Shown here piece by piece: positions 52,862 through 63,169 of a stretch of DNA of 64,000 nucleotides. The first letter of the stretch is position 1. Each line of letters begins with the position of its first letter. The translations under genes were made by a program, and so were the position numbers. Origin of the DNA: Rheinheimera sp. MMS21-TC3. Lineage in GTDB: Bacteria > Pseudomonadota > Gammaproteobacteria > Enterobacterales > Alteromonadaceae. The notes beneath the pieces are model-generated. The model was not told the origin of the DNA. It saw only the letters and a program-made list of their open reading frames with translations, and did not search any database. Where the stretch lies: NCBI RefSeq assembly GCF_032229285.1, contig NZ_CP135084.1, forward strand, positions 1,798,001-1,862,000. The letters run 5' to 3'.

Positions 52862-55800
52862 TTATAATGCAGATAGTAAAAGTTGTAACGGGTGTTTAGG
52901 TTTATCCCCTACTAACCTTTTCACTTGGCTTCGACAAGAAAAGCCTGTAACAGCAAGTTGATTAACACCATATTTTTCAACAGGCGCCCGCCAGCTTAAG
53001 TCAAATAGCGCTTTGCTGTTATCTAAGTTTTGCGCTTCATGGCCATAGGTTCCCGCCATACCGCAACAGCCTACACTTACTGGCTGTAAACTTAAGCCTA
53101 TGCGACTAAAAATATCTTGCCAGGCTTTTTCTGTGGTTGGTAACGCAGTTTTCTCGGTACAATGCGCTAATAAGGCATAGTCTTTATTGTGCGCCACTTT
53201 AGGTAAATCCTGTTTAACTAACCACTCATGCAGCAGCTGGACAGTAAAATCACCACGGCTATCGGTCAGGGCTTTGTTATATTCATCACGATAAACTAGC
53301 ACTAAAGAAGCGTCTAAGCCCAGCATAGGTATAGCTAACTGATGTAGCTGATTTAAAAACTGCGCCGCATTTTTAGCTGTGTTAGCAAAGTCACGCAAAA
53401 AACCTTTAACGTGCTGTGGTTTACCATTTGGTATAAAGGGGAGCAATACCGGATTAAAGCCAAGCTTGTCTAATAAACGTAGCGCATCTTCAACTAATTC
53501 TGCTTCATAAAAACTAGTAAAAGGATCTTGTACTAGCAACACCGTTTTCTGCCGTTGCTGCTCGTCTAATTGTTGCAGTTGCTGTAAATTAAATTGATAG
53601 TCTTTTTTAACCCGCTGAGCCAAGCTAGGCACAGAAAGCAAAGGCGTATCAACATAACCGACACTGCGTTTTAATAAAGCTGCTGTTAGATCCCGCTTTA
53701 AGACAAAGTTGACCAGTCTAGGCGCCTTAGCTAATAAAGGTGCTGTGCGTTCAATATTACCTACGATATAGTCTTTTGCCGGTCGTAAATATCGGCTGTG
53801 ATAAAGCTGTAAAAAACGTGCTCTAAATGACGGCACATCCACTTTAATTGGGCATTGCCCAGCACAAGCTTTACAAGCCAAACACCCTTCCATCGCTTCC
53901 ATAACTTCATGTGAAAAGTCTTCTTCACCATTGCGCTTAGCTAAGGTGTTTTTAAACCGTGCCCATAAGTCTTTAATGCTACTGTTATTAGCTTGTAACT
54001 GCGCTTCTTTTGCTAAAACATCGACACCTTGTAACTCAGTTAAGCGTAGCCACTCACGCATTAGCCCTGCCCGTCCCTTAGGACTATGCCGGCGATCTTT
54101 AGTAATTTTACTCGACGGACACATAGGTGAGCTGGCTTCATAATTAAAACATAAACCATTACCGTTACAGTCTAGGCTGCTACTAAAGCTATCTTTTACG
54201 GTAATAGGAATTTGTCTATCGAAGTAGGCACGTTTTTGGCCATCTACGCTGACTAATTGATCTGCGCTTTGGTATGGCGTACAAATTTTGCCAGGATTCA
54301 AACGGTTATTGGCATCAAAAGCGGCTTTAATTTTACGCAGTTCAGTAAATAATGTTTCACCAAAAAAAGCAGGTCCATATTCACTACGGTAGCCTTTGCC
54401 ATGCTCCCCCCACATTAAACCGCCATATTTTGCGGTAAGAGCAACCACTTGATCAGAGATAGTACGCATCAATTGCTCTTGCTCTGGATCACATAAATCT
54501 AATGCAGGCCTAACGTGTAATACGCCAGCATCAACATGACCAAACATGCCGTATTGTAAGCCATGTGCATCGAGTAAACTGCGAAATTCTTGAATAAAAT
54601 CAGCTAAGTTTTCTGGTGGGACAGCAGTATCTTCAGCAAAGGCAATGGGTTTTTGCCGTCCTTGGGTATTGCCTAATAAGCCCACCGCTTTTTTACGCAT
54701 AGCATAAATGTGATTAATCGCTTGGTTATCATAAGTAACTTGATAGCCAATAATACCATCTTGCTTAGTGGCCACAGCGGTATCTAAGCGTTGGCTAAGC
54801 TTAGCAATTTTTTGCTCTATATCCTGTTGGCTTTCACTATTGAACTCAACCATATTTAAGCCCAGCATCTCGCTATCGGCAACATCGGTTATATAGTCTT
54901 TTACTTGATGCCAAATAATATCGGCGCGGGCAAGGTTGAGAACTTTACTATCAACAGTTTCCACCGAAGTCGCTTCTGCTTGCACTAAAAATGGCGCATT
55001 ACGCAAAGCGCTATTAAAACTATCATACTTAACGTTTACCAAGCACTTATGCTTAGCGATAGGTGTAATATTTAATTTAGCTTCAACCACAAAGCCAAGC
55101 GAGCCTTCAGAGCCGGTAATAACCCGAGATAAGTCAAATTGGCTTAAATCATCGTTAAACACATTCTCTAAATCATAGCCAGTTAAAAACCGATTTAAGC
55201 GTGGGAAAGTTTCTAGTATTTGCTGCCGGTTATCCCGGCAGCTGCGTAGCACCTGACGGTATAAGCGACCAATGGTATTTTCTTGTTCAGCTAAGGCTTC
55301 AGCTTGTTCAGTTGGCATGGCATAGCTAGATAACACTTGGCCATCAATTAAAACCGTTTTAAGTGCTAAAACATGGTTGCTGGTTTTACCATAAACTAAA
55401 GAGCCCTGGCCTGAAGCATCAGTGTTAATCATACCGCCTATGGTGGCGCGATTTGAGGTAGATAAGTCTGGTGCAAAGAAAAAGCCATAAGGCTTTAAAA
55501 AAGCATTCAGTTGGTCTTTAATAACACCCGCCTGAACTTTAACCCAGCGCTCTTCAACATTAATTTCTAAAATGTTGCGCATATGGCGAGAAATATCTAC
55601 CACCACATGCTCAGTTAAAGACTGGCCATTAGTGCCAGTACCACCGCCGCGTGGGCTAAATTTAATATGCGAAAATGTAGAGGTTTGACCAAGCGAAGAT
55701 AATATAACTAAATCTTCAGTTGTTCTGGGTAACAATACCGCTTGCGGTAATACTTGATAAACACTGTTATCGGTCGCCACAGCTAACCGACTAGCATAGG

Positions 55801-55900
55801 TGGTTTCAATATCACCGGAAAACCCAGCGGCTTTTAAGGCCTGGGTATAGGCAACAACACTGGCATCTAGTGCCTGTTCTGGTACAAGCTTAGGGATCAT
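52862..55900 (-). CDS. ydiJ: D-2-hydroxyglutarate dehydrogenase (YdiJ type), FAD and 4Fe-4S
   Basis: The 1012-residue enzyme (E. coli YdiJ 1018) oxidises D-2-hydroxyglutarate (made as a by-product of serine synthesis) and similar 2-hydroxy acids, passing electrons on. An FAD-binding PCMH domain (LSSLGQTSTFSHIKFSPRGGGTGTNGQSL, FAPDLSTSNRATIGGMINTDASG, ITGSEGSLGFV) is followed by the oxidase cap with FGHVDAGVLHVRP, a 4Fe-4S motif CLACKACAGQCPIKVD (near 665), and a C-terminal cysteine-rich domain with GCCGMAGTYG. SerA-derived hydroxyglutarate would link it to serC metabolism. All parts are present; it is monocistronic. Confidence 0.92.
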   Translation of the reverse strand: MIPKLVPEQALDASVVAYTQALKAAGFSGDIETTYASRLAVATDNSVYQVLPQAVLLPRTTEDLVILSSLGQTSTFSHIKFSPRGGGTGTNGQSLTEHVVVDISRHMRNILEINVEERWVKVQAGVIKDQLNAFLKPYGFFFAPDLSTSNRATIGGMINTDASGQGSLVYGKTSNHVLALKTVLIDGQVLSSYAMPTEQAEALAEQENTIGRLYRQVLRSCRDNRQQILETFPRLNRFLTGYDLENVFNDDLSQFDLSRVITGSEGSLGFVVEAKLNITPIAKHKCLVNVKYDSFNSALRNAPFLVQAEATSVETVDSKVLNLARADIIWHQVKDYITDVADSEMLGLNMVEFNSESQQDIEQKIAKLSQRLDTAVATKQDGIIGYQVTYDNQAINHIYAMRKKAVGLLGNTQGRQKPIAFAEDTAVPPENLADFIQEFRSLLDAHGLQYGMFGHVDAGVLHVRPALDLCDPEQEQLMRTISDQVVALTAKYGGLMWGEHGKGYRSEYGPAFFGETLFTELRKIKAAFDANNRLNPGKICTPYQSADQLVSVDGQKRAYFDRQIPITVKDSFSSSLDCNGNGLCFNYEASSPMCPSSKITKDRRHSPKGRAGLMREWLRLTELQGVDVLAKEAQLQANNSSIKDLWARFKNTLAKRNGEEDFSHEVMEAMEGCLACKACAGQCPIKVDVPSFRARFLQLYHSRYLRPAKDYIVGNIERTAPLLAKAPRLVNFVLKRDLTAALLKRSVGYVDTPLLSVPSLAQRVKKDYQFNLQQLQQLDEQQRQKTVLLVQDPFTSFYEAELVEDALRLLDKLGFNPVLLPFIPNGKPQHVKGFLRDFANTAKNAAQFLNQLHQLAIPMLGLDASLVLVYRDEYNKALTDSRGDFTVQLLHEWLVKQDLPKVAHNKDYALLAHCTEKTALPTTEKAWQDIFSRIGLSLQPVSVGCCGMAGTYGHEAQNLDNSKALFDLSWRAPVEKYGVNQLAVTGFSCRSQVKRLVGDKPKHPLQLLLSAL

Positions 55901-55955
55901 AGACTACTGACACTCAACTAAAAGTGACAGTAGTATAACATTAACTGCTGTGGAT

Positions 55956-56423
55956 TTAAGCGTTATCTGGACGGTGGGTAAGTTGAATACCACGTAAAAA
56001 ATAACGCAAAACTTGATCATGACATTCACGGTAGTGTTTATGATCTACTCGGCGAAAAAAAGCACTTAATTCATGTTTACCTAATTTAAAATCTGACTTT
56101 TCTAGTAAAGATAAAATATCATCGTCTTTTAAATCAAAGGCAATTTTTAGCTTACGAAAAATAATATTGTGATTGAGCTTAGTTTCTGGCTGCGGAATAG
56201 TGTCATCTTTCTTGCCACGACGCAGGATAATTAAGCTATTTAGAAAACTAGCCATCATCACATCAGAAATTGGTTGATAGCCGGGCTCTTCTTCTTTAAC
56301 TAACCAGTCAATAACTTGCTGTTTGCTGACTAAAATTCCGGTTAAAGCGAAGATATCAACCATAGCTTGGTTGTTAATGTTTAAACTATAACGCAGGCTG
56401 CGTAACACATCATTATTGGTCAA
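55956..56423 (-). CDS. yehS: DUF1456 protein (YehS type)
   Basis: A 155-residue protein of the DUF1456 family, resembling E. coli YehS (156). It consists of two related helical repeats of about 70 residues, each starting with a similar phrase: NNDVLRSLRYSLNINNQAMVDIF and NHNIIFRKLKIAFDLKDDDIL, each followed by a PGYQP/KHELSA turn and a conserved SDVMMASFLNSLI or CHDQVLRYFLRGI helix. It is soluble, no metal or nucleotide motif is seen, and the function is unknown. It lies between ydiJ and ribA with gaps of about 55-70 bases. Confidence 0.9.
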   Translation of the reverse strand: MTNNDVLRSLRYSLNINNQAMVDIFALTGILVSKQQVIDWLVKEEEPGYQPISDVMMASFLNSLIILRRGKKDDTIPQPETKLNHNIIFRKLKIAFDLKDDDILSLLEKSDFKLGKHELSAFFRRVDHKHYRECHDQVLRYFLRGIQLTHRPDNA

Positions 56424-56494
56424 GAGTAAAATCCTGTAACAAGAAAAAGAAAATTTAAAATATTCACTTTAGGCTTATTTTAAATAGATATTAT

Positions 56495-57076
56495 TTAGGG
56501 CAAATGGCCAAGTTTATCGGCCTTTGTCGCTAAATAGCGTTGATTATAGCTCGATGTTTTTACTCGATGTTGCACTCTTTCAACAACATTAATACCAGCT
56601 TCGGTTAATTTGCTAACCTTTCTTGGATTATTGGTCAATAAGCGAATTTTTTGCACACCTAATTGTTTTAACATATCTGCAGCAACATCATACTCACGCA
56701 AATCAGGTAAAAAACCTAATATTTCATTAGCCTCGACAGTGTCTAAGCCTTTATCTTGCTCAGCATAAGCACGAATCTTATTAATTAAACCAATACCTCG
56801 GCCCTCTTGGCGCAAATATAAAATTACACCACGACCTTCAGTAGCAATTTTTTGCATAGCTGCCTCTAATTGAGGTCCACAGTCACAGCGTAAGCTAAAT
56901 AAGGCATCACCGGTTAAGCACTCAGAGTGAACTCTGGCTAATACAGCAGGCTCTGTAGTGATGTCACCTAAAGTTAAAGCAACATGTTCTTTACCATTAT
57001 CAGCTATAAAGCCATGCAAACGAAATTCAGCAAAAGGCGTAGGCAACACCGTTGCCGTAACAAGTTTAGTAGTCAT
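56495..57076 (-). CDS. ribA: GTP cyclohydrolase II
   Basis: RibA opens the GTP ring in the first step of riboflavin synthesis. The 193 residues (E. coli 196) have the zinc site [17 protein letters not shown] (three cysteines), [19 protein letters not shown] (catalytic arginine and GTP binding), [13 protein letters not shown], and the standard end. It has no attached RibB domain, so dihydroxybutanone phosphate synthase is encoded elsewhere. There is no FMN riboswitch in the 217-base upstream gap that I can recognise. Confidence 0.96.
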   Translation of the reverse strand: MTTKLVTATVLPTPFAEFRLHGFIADNGKEHVALTLGDITTEPAVLARVHSECLTGDALFSLRCDCGPQLEAAMQKIATEGRGVILYLRQEGRGIGLINKIRAYAEQDKGLDTVEANEILGFLPDLREYDVAADMLKQLGVQKIRLLTNNPRKVSKLTEAGINVVERVQHRVKTSSYNQRYLATKADKLGHLP

Positions 57077-57293
57077 TAATTTTGTCTCGGTGTAGCTAAT
57101 TAACAGCGGTTGTTACACTTACTGTGTTAGCAATTGGCAGTAGTGCATGCAACTAACTTAGCTACAGTGTTTTTAGTTGCGCTATTGTACCAGAAACTGC
57201 CATGGCTTAAGGTAAATTTTGCCTGTTATTATACAGAACAAAAAAAGGCATTGATATATTATAACAATGCCTTTTAATTCTAAAGATACCTGT

Positions 57294-59147
57294 TTAACTT
57301 GCAGCAGCTTGGTCTTTATTGGGTTGTAATGATTGCTCTAGCGCGTCAGACCCTTTAGCTTCAAGTAATGCGTGTGCCGAGATTAAACTAATAAGCTCAA
57401 CATCATTCGGAATCGTATTATTAGTGTTACCTGTAATAACATGTAACTTTTTATCCTTGATATAAATTAAGGGTAAAGCCCCATCACCATAGCGTTTAAC
57501 AAAATGTTCAAAAGTAAAGTTCTCTGTAATGTTAGTAGTTTTGATTACAGCTCCTCGCGCCACCATACTAGAGAGCTTGGCATAAGACATATGTTCACCA
57601 AATAAACTTAACCGTTTAACATAAGTTTCAGACATTTGATGCCTAGCGCTTGCCGCTTCAGCACTATTTAAGCCAAATACTTTATCTACGCCATAAATAT
57701 CTTGGAAATGAAAGCTAACCAAAGGGTTCATTTGCCGATAAGGTGAAATAATAAAGACCCGGCCAACACCGGTTAAATCTAGGTAATTTTCAGCATGCTC
57801 TGAAGCAGGGTTACCAAAGTATACAGGTATACTATCCATACGAGCCAAGCGAATATTATCCCAGTTGCTATCTGCTAGTACGACTCTAAATTGACGAGCA
57901 AGTAACACTTTAGCTAATTCGCGGGCAAACTTTGAGGCGCCAAAAATTAAAATACCATGGTTAGAACCTGCAGCAACATTAAGTCTTCTGGCCCAAGTGC
58001 CAGCAGTTAAACTTTGGATCACTACAGTGCCAATAATAATTAAGAAGACTAAAGGCACAATTTGCGCCACGCCTTCATAGCCTAAAGCTTCAAGTTTAAT
58101 AGCAAATAATGAAGAGACAGCCGCAGCGACAATACCCCGTGGCGCTACCCAACTTAAAAACCACTTTTCATTACTTTTTAAAGAGGTGCCAATGGCAGAA
58201 AACCAAATACTAACCGGCCTTGCAATAAACATAACTACGACTAGTACCACTAAACCGCCCCAACCTAAACTCAGCATAGCGCTAGAGTCTAGACGTGCCG
58301 CCAGTAAAATAAATAAGGCTGAAATAAGCAGAACAGTTAATGTTTCTTTAAACTCTAAAATCTCGCCAATATCGACACCACGCATATTGGTTAGCCAAAT
58401 GCCCATTACCGTAACTGTTAATAAGCCGCTTTCTTCTTGTAGTAAATTAGAGCCAACAAAAACACCTAACATAATAGTTAACACGGCAGTATTTTGTAAG
58501 TAATGGGGTAATAAGTTTCGGCGTAAAACAATGCCCACTAAGTAACCACTTATGGCGCCTATCCCTAAGCCTATTGATAGCATTAAACCTAAAGCAGTTA
58601 GTATATGGCTGGTTGGATCAGAAGCTACCGCAATATACTCAAACACTAAAACAGCAAAAAGCGCCCCTAGTGGATCAATAACAATACCTTCCCAGCGTAA
58701 AATGCTGGCTAATTTTGCAGTTGGCCTTACTGTTCTAAGCATAGGTACTATTACAGTTGGCCCTGTCACACATATTAAGGCACCAAATAACAAGGCAATT
58801 TCCCAACTAAAGCCAATAAAATAATGAGAGGCTACAGCGCAAATACCCCAAGTGGTTATAGCTCCTATCGAGACTAAATTGGTCACCATACGACCATGAT
58901 CTTTAATTTCTTTAAAGTTAAGCGTTAGCGCACCTTCAAATAAAATAACAGCAACACCTAATGAAATAATTGGGAACAATAAGTCGCCAAATAAAGCATC
59001 AGGATCTAAAACATTAAAAGCAGGACCTAATAACAATCCTGCTATTAATAAAGGCAAAATGGCTGGTAAACGAAGCTTCCAACCTAACCATTGGCAAAAA
59101 AGAGATAAAATGCCTAATAAAGCTAAAGTGGCAGTGATTTTTTCCAT
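57294..59147 (-). CDS. Cation/proton antiporter (NhaP-type CPA1) with TrkA-N domain
   Basis: A 617-residue inner-membrane antiporter. The first 390 residues form about 12-13 transmembrane helices with CPA1 features: VAVILFEGALTLNFKEI, GALICVTGPTVIVPMLR, IVIDPLGALFAVLVFEY (conserved Asp pair-like WEGIVIDP) and WVAPRGIVAAAVSSLFA. The rest is a cytosolic TrkA-N/RCK-like NAD-binding domain (ILIFGASKFARELAKVLL, VVLADSNWDNIRLARM) and a further tail ending with a Gln/Ala-rich stretch. It would exchange Na+ or K+ for protons, gated by NAD(H). Cation specificity is not readable. It diverges from the ABC exporter. Confidence 0.86.
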   Translation of the reverse strand: MEKITATLALLGILSLFCQWLGWKLRLPAILPLLIAGLLLGPAFNVLDPDALFGDLLFPIISLGVAVILFEGALTLNFKEIKDHGRMVTNLVSIGAITTWGICAVASHYFIGFSWEIALLFGALICVTGPTVIVPMLRTVRPTAKLASILRWEGIVIDPLGALFAVLVFEYIAVASDPTSHILTALGLMLSIGLGIGAISGYLVGIVLRRNLLPHYLQNTAVLTIMLGVFVGSNLLQEESGLLTVTVMGIWLTNMRGVDIGEILEFKETLTVLLISALFILLAARLDSSAMLSLGWGGLVVLVVVMFIARPVSIWFSAIGTSLKSNEKWFLSWVAPRGIVAAAVSSLFAIKLEALGYEGVAQIVPLVFLIIIGTVVIQSLTAGTWARRLNVAAGSNHGILIFGASKFARELAKVLLARQFRVVLADSNWDNIRLARMDSIPVYFGNPASEHAENYLDLTGVGRVFIISPYRQMNPLVSFHFQDIYGVDKVFGLNSAEAASARHQMSETYVKRLSLFGEHMSYAKLSSMVARGAVIKTTNITENFTFEHFVKRYGDGALPLIYIKDKKLHVITGNTNNTIPNDVELISLISAHALLEAKGSDALEQSLQPNKDQAAAS

Positions 59148-59366
59148 GAAGTTCCTTTAAAACTAATAGAAAGCACAACTTAAATTATTTTGTAGAGGAA
59201 TAAGCTGCAAATATGATACACAGCCATCATCAAATTCATAGCTATTATATACATAAAACGCTAATACTTGATTGGTAATCATGCAATTTTACGACAATAA
59301 GGTACAATATTAGCAAATTAATCAAGCCAATTAATAATTTACCAATTATAACTATCAGGAATATAG

Positions 59367-61214
59367 ATGCTCCGTTTTTTTGAACGTATTATTAACCCCT
59401 TCCCAGCGGCTGAGCCTAGCCAACCCCCAAAAAGCTTATACGCTTTTTGTCGTTATTACATCAAAGGTATGGAGTGGCCCTTACTACTAATGTCAATTAG
59501 TACTGCTTTATTAGCAATACTTGAAGTGTCTTTATTTAGTTTTATGGGTCAATTAGTTGATTGGTTAAGCCAAAGTGAGCGGGAGAACTTATTTTCAACC
59601 CAAAGTGCTACCTTAATTAAAATGGCCTTAGTCACGGTGGTGTTTTTACCGGCATTAAGCTTTTTTCATGCTGCTATCTTACATCAAACCTTATTGGGTA
59701 ACTTTCCAATGTCGATACGCTGGTTATCGCATCGTTACTTATTACGACAAAGCCTCAGTTTTTATCAAAATGACTTCGCCGGACGTATTGCCACTAAGGT
59801 TATGCAAACCTCACTTGCGGTACGAGAAACCGTAATGAAGCTGCTTGATGTGTTGGTGTATATTTTAGTCTATTTTGGCTCTATGCTGTATTTTGTCGCT
59901 GATGCTGATGTGCGCTTAATTATCCCCATGTTGGTTTGGTTAGTAGTATATATTGGCTTACAGTTTTATTTTGTGCCTAGATTAAAACAAGCTGCAACAC
60001 TTCAAGCAGATGCCCGCTCTGAAATGACAGGTCGTATAGTTGATAGTTACACCAATATAAGTACGATTAAATTATTTTCTCATACGCAACGTGAAGAAGC
60101 CTATAGCCGCGACAGTATGGAGCTTTTCTTACGTCCTGTTTATCGGCAAATGCGCTTAGCTACTGGCTTAAGTGTATCTGTGCAGTCGTTAAACTATATC
60201 TTAGTCTTTGCTGTTGCCGCTTTATCTATTTGGCTGTGGTCGGCTAGTGCTATTAGTGTTGGCGCTATTGCCATCGCCGTTAGCTTATCGTTACGTTTAA
60301 ATGGCATGGCACAATGGATAATGTGGGAGATTAGCAGCTTATTTGAAAATATTGGTACAGTGACCGATGGTATTACAACGCTTTCACAGCCTATTGCTAT
60401 TGAAGATAAGCCTAATGCTAAGCCGCTAAAAGTAAGCCAAGGGCTAATAGAATTTAAACAAGTAAATTTCAATTACGGCAAAACCAGCTCGGATCCAACT
60501 GTTAATAATATCTTAGCGCAGCTAAACCTCACCATTAAACCTGGTGAAAAAATTGGCTTAGTCGGTCGCTCTGGTGCGGGTAAGTCAACCTTAGTTAATT
60601 TGTTATTACGCTTTTATGATATAGAAAGTGGCAAAATATTCATTGATGGTCAAGACATTAGCCAAGTATCACAAGACAGCTTACGCCAGCATATTGCTAT
60701 GGTGACACAAGATACGTCTTTACTGCATAGGTCAGTTAAAGAAAACATTCTATATGGTAGACCTGATGCATCTGAAGCTGAACTTATTCAAGCAGCAAGT
60801 CAAGCAGAAGCATTAGATTTTATTGGACAGTTAACAGATGCTAAAGGTAACACCGGCTTTGATGCCCAAGTAGGTGAACGTGGGGTTAAGTTATCTGGTG
60901 GACAAAGACAACGAATTGCAATTGCCAGGGTATTATTAAAAAATGCGCCTATTCTAATTTTAGATGAAGCCACTTCTGCTTTAGATTCTGAAGTTGAAGC
61001 TGCTATTCAAGCCAGTTTAGATAAGCTAATGCAAGGTAAAACGGTTATCGCTATAGCCCATCGTTTATCAACTATTGCCCAAATGGATAGGCTTATTGTG
61101 CTAGACCAAGGGCGAATAGTAGAACAAGGTAGCCATGCTGAGCTTATTAATTCTGGTGGGATTTATGGCCAATTATGGGCGCATCAGACAGGCGGCTTTA
61201 TTGGCGTTGAATAA
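59367..61214 (+). CDS. ABC exporter (fused permease and ATPase, MsbA/MDR-like)
   Basis: A 615-residue half-transporter that works as a homodimer. Residues 1-340 have six transmembrane helices, including WPLLLMSISTALLAILEVSLFSF and YVILVYFGSMLYFV-like segments; the N-terminal FFERIINPFPAAEPSQPPKS is a short cytosolic lead. The cassette carries Walker A GRSGAGKST, Q-loop AMVTQDTSLL, signature LSGGQRQRIAIARVLL, Walker B ILILDEATSALDSE and the His switch AHRLSTI. It is of the multidrug/lipid-export type; the substrate is unknown. Gene alone with a perfect palindromic terminator after it. Confidence 0.9.
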   Translation: MLRFFERIINPFPAAEPSQPPKSLYAFCRYYIKGMEWPLLLMSISTALLAILEVSLFSFMGQLVDWLSQSERENLFSTQSATLIKMALVTVVFLPALSFFHAAILHQTLLGNFPMSIRWLSHRYLLRQSLSFYQNDFAGRIATKVMQTSLAVRETVMKLLDVLVYILVYFGSMLYFVADADVRLIIPMLVWLVVYIGLQFYFVPRLKQAATLQADARSEMTGRIVDSYTNISTIKLFSHTQREEAYSRDSMELFLRPVYRQMRLATGLSVSVQSLNYILVFAVAALSIWLWSASAISVGAIAIAVSLSLRLNGMAQWIMWEISSLFENIGTVTDGITTLSQPIAIEDKPNAKPLKVSQGLIEFKQVNFNYGKTSSDPTVNNILAQLNLTIKPGEKIGLVGRSGAGKSTLVNLLLRFYDIESGKIFIDGQDISQVSQDSLRQHIAMVTQDTSLLHRSVKENILYGRPDASEAELIQAASQAEALDFIGQLTDAKGNTGFDAQVGERGVKLSGGQRQRIAIARVLLKNAPILILDEATSALDSEVEAAIQASLDKLMQGKTVIAIAHRLSTIAQMDRLIVLDQGRIVEQGSHAELINSGGIYGQLWAHQTGGFIGVE

Positions 61215-61215
61215 T

Positions 61216-61243
61216 AAAAAGCCCCTTAGCTAAGGGGCTTTTT
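61216..61243. terminator. Perfect palindromic terminator
   Basis: Positions 61216-61243 are a perfect palindrome of 28 bases (AAAAAGCCCCTTAG and its complement) with T5 on both strands, between two converging genes: a bidirectional terminator. Confidence 0.92.
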
Positions 61244-61255
61244 ATTTGGTTTTCG

Positions 61256-62749
61256 CTATTTATTCTTATCTGCTAGCCGCTTTTCCCAAAAAGTCGCATT
61301 TTTAATACCCAGTTTAACAGGGTCAAATGTAATAGGTCCGCCCGCTTTTTTCTGCTGTTCGTAATCTTTTAAACAACGCATGGTTGGCTTATACATTAAG
61401 AAAATAGTGATAATACCCACTATATTAATCCAAGCCATTAAGCCTACACCAATATCACCTAAGTTCCAGATATAGCCTGCACTATTTATAGTGCCGTAAG
61501 CCACCATAACCATTAATAAAATTTTAAAAACTATAGAGGGTAGCTTATTGTTTAGCATACGGTTTAAGTACACTACGTTAGTTTCCGTTATATAGTAGTA
61601 AGCTAAAATAGTAGTAAAAGCGAAGAAGAATAAGGCAATACCTACAAAGACTTGGCCAAACTGGCCAAAGACACTAAATAATGCCATTTGCGTAAAAGCA
61701 GCTGAGCCTATCTCTGTAGAAGCGGCAATGTTTTGTACAATAAAAGTGCCATCAGTAAGTTCACCGACAACATTATACTGTTGGGTTATTAAGATCATTA
61801 ACGCCGTTGCGGTACAGACAAATAGGGTATCAACATATACAGAGAAAGCTTGAACTAAACCTTGCTGTGATGGGTGATCAACTTCAGCAGCTGCAGCAGC
61901 ATGTGGCCCACTACCTTGACCGGCCTCGTTTGAGTATATACCTCGTTTAACCCCCCAGCCTATAGCCGCACCAAAACCCGCTTGGGCAGTAAAGGCATCG
62001 TTAAAAATAAGGATAAAGATATCTAGTACTTTATCCAGATTTAAAAACACTACAATTAACGCCATTATGATATAACCCAGCGCCATAAAGGGCACCACTA
62101 TTTGGGTAAAAGAGGCAATACGCTTAATACCACCAAAAATAATAAAACCTAAAATCAGTAAAATAACAGCTAAAGCAATAAGTTTATGGCTGCCTACTTC
62201 GCCAAAAGTAGTAATAACCATATCGCCATCACCAAATATTTGAGTTACAGCATTACCCACAGCATTTGCTTGCACACCAGGCAAGAAAATACCACAAGCA
62301 ACAATAGCTGAGATCGCAAAAATAATACCTAACCAGCGCCAACCTAGGCAGCGTTCAAAATAGTAGGCTGGACCACCGCGGTATTCACCTTCTTCTTCTA
62401 CTTTATATATTTGACCTAACGTAGATTCAACATAGGCCGTACTAGCACCAAGAAAAGCAACTACCCACATCCAAAAGATAGCGCCCGGGCCGCCAAAGCC
62501 AATAGCAGCAGCAACACCAGCAATATTACCGACCCCTACTCTACCCGATAACGATACAGCTAAAGCTTGGAATGAAGAAATACCTTTAGCTGAGTCATTG
62601 CCACTTAGCAGCAGCTTGCACATTTCTTTAAAATGACGGACTTGGCCAAAACGGGTCAAAATGGAGTAAAATAAACCAGCCCCTAAGCACAAGTAAATGA
62701 GTGCTTCACTCCAAATTAGGTCATTTAAGACCGTAATAAACGCTTCCAT
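61256..62749 (-). CDS. Alanine/glycine:sodium symporter (AGCS family)
   Basis: A 497-residue sodium-coupled amino acid carrier of the AGCS family, usually for alanine or glycine. ATG 62749 (MEAFITVLNDLIW) is chosen because GGAAGAG lies just upstream; the frame extends 17 codons further without support. About 11 transmembrane helices are visible, with the family signature SLSGRVGVGNIAGVAAAI near residue 80 and the substrate/sodium site SNEAGQGSGPHAAAAAE near 275. The N-terminal FQALAVSLSGR block and the aromatic GGPAYYFERCLG segment are typical. No glycine riboswitch-like structure was recognised before it. It diverges from TIGR02449-zapA. Confidence 0.92.
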   Translation of the reverse strand: MEAFITVLNDLIWSEALIYLCLGAGLFYSILTRFGQVRHFKEMCKLLLSGNDSAKGISSFQALAVSLSGRVGVGNIAGVAAAIGFGGPGAIFWMWVVAFLGASTAYVESTLGQIYKVEEEGEYRGGPAYYFERCLGWRWLGIIFAISAIVACGIFLPGVQANAVGNAVTQIFGDGDMVITTFGEVGSHKLIALAVILLILGFIIFGGIKRIASFTQIVVPFMALGYIIMALIVVFLNLDKVLDIFILIFNDAFTAQAGFGAAIGWGVKRGIYSNEAGQGSGPHAAAAAEVDHPSQQGLVQAFSVYVDTLFVCTATALMILITQQYNVVGELTDGTFIVQNIAASTEIGSAAFTQMALFSVFGQFGQVFVGIALFFFAFTTILAYYYITETNVVYLNRMLNNKLPSIVFKILLMVMVAYGTINSAGYIWNLGDIGVGLMAWINIVGIITIFLMYKPTMRCLKDYEQQKKAGGPITFDPVKLGIKNATFWEKRLADKNK

Positions 62750-62956
62750 TACTCTTCCTTTTACTATTGTTATTATTGAATTCTCACTGTTGGCAATCAC
62801 TTTGACATCTCAATACAACGGCTGCAAGTTGCTTTAATAATAAATGCCAGTTAAATGCTGAAACATTAGCCAATCAGAGTGGTTTTGTTGGGTTTTTCTA
62901 GCATCTTAATGCGATTTTGGCTATCTTCTGCGCTCCCAATCTTAGAAGGTAACACT

Positions 62957-63169
62957 ATGAACAGTTCATTACTCACCGAATTAGAAGCCGCAATTCAACG
63001 TTTGCTTCAAGACAACACCGAATTAAAATCATCATTAGCGTTGTTACAAGAACAATATGAGAACTTGCAATTAGATATCATGGAAAAAGACGAACAACAA
63101 CAGGCTATCACTACACGTTTAGAAACTTTATTAAAGTTAACCAACGATAGCAATGCGAATGCCGGCTAA
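62957..63169 (+). CDS. TIGR02449-family small coiled-coil protein
   Basis: A 70-residue, mostly coiled-coil protein: SSLLTELEAAIQRLLQDN, then LKSSLALLQEQYENLQLD and a charged end with TRLETLLKLT. It matches the small TIGR02449/SlyX-like family that lies beside zapA in many gammaproteobacteria. ATG 62957 follows AGAAGGT; a longer upstream frame is rejected because it lacks a ribosome binding site and encodes a hydrophobic non-family stretch. Its end overlaps the zapA start. A role with ZapA in division is suggested only by synteny. Confidence 0.85.
   Translation: MNSSLLTELEAAIQRLLQDNTELKSSLALLQEQYENLQLDIMEKDEQQQAITTRLETLLKLTNDSNANAG

Noticed and set aside
56401..57293. Possible FMN riboswitch before ribA
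   Set aside because: The conserved core sequences of the RFN element were not seen in the 217-base upstream gap.
62750..62956. Glycine riboswitch before the AGCS symporter
   Set aside because: No tandem glycine-aptamer features could be recognised on the minus strand.
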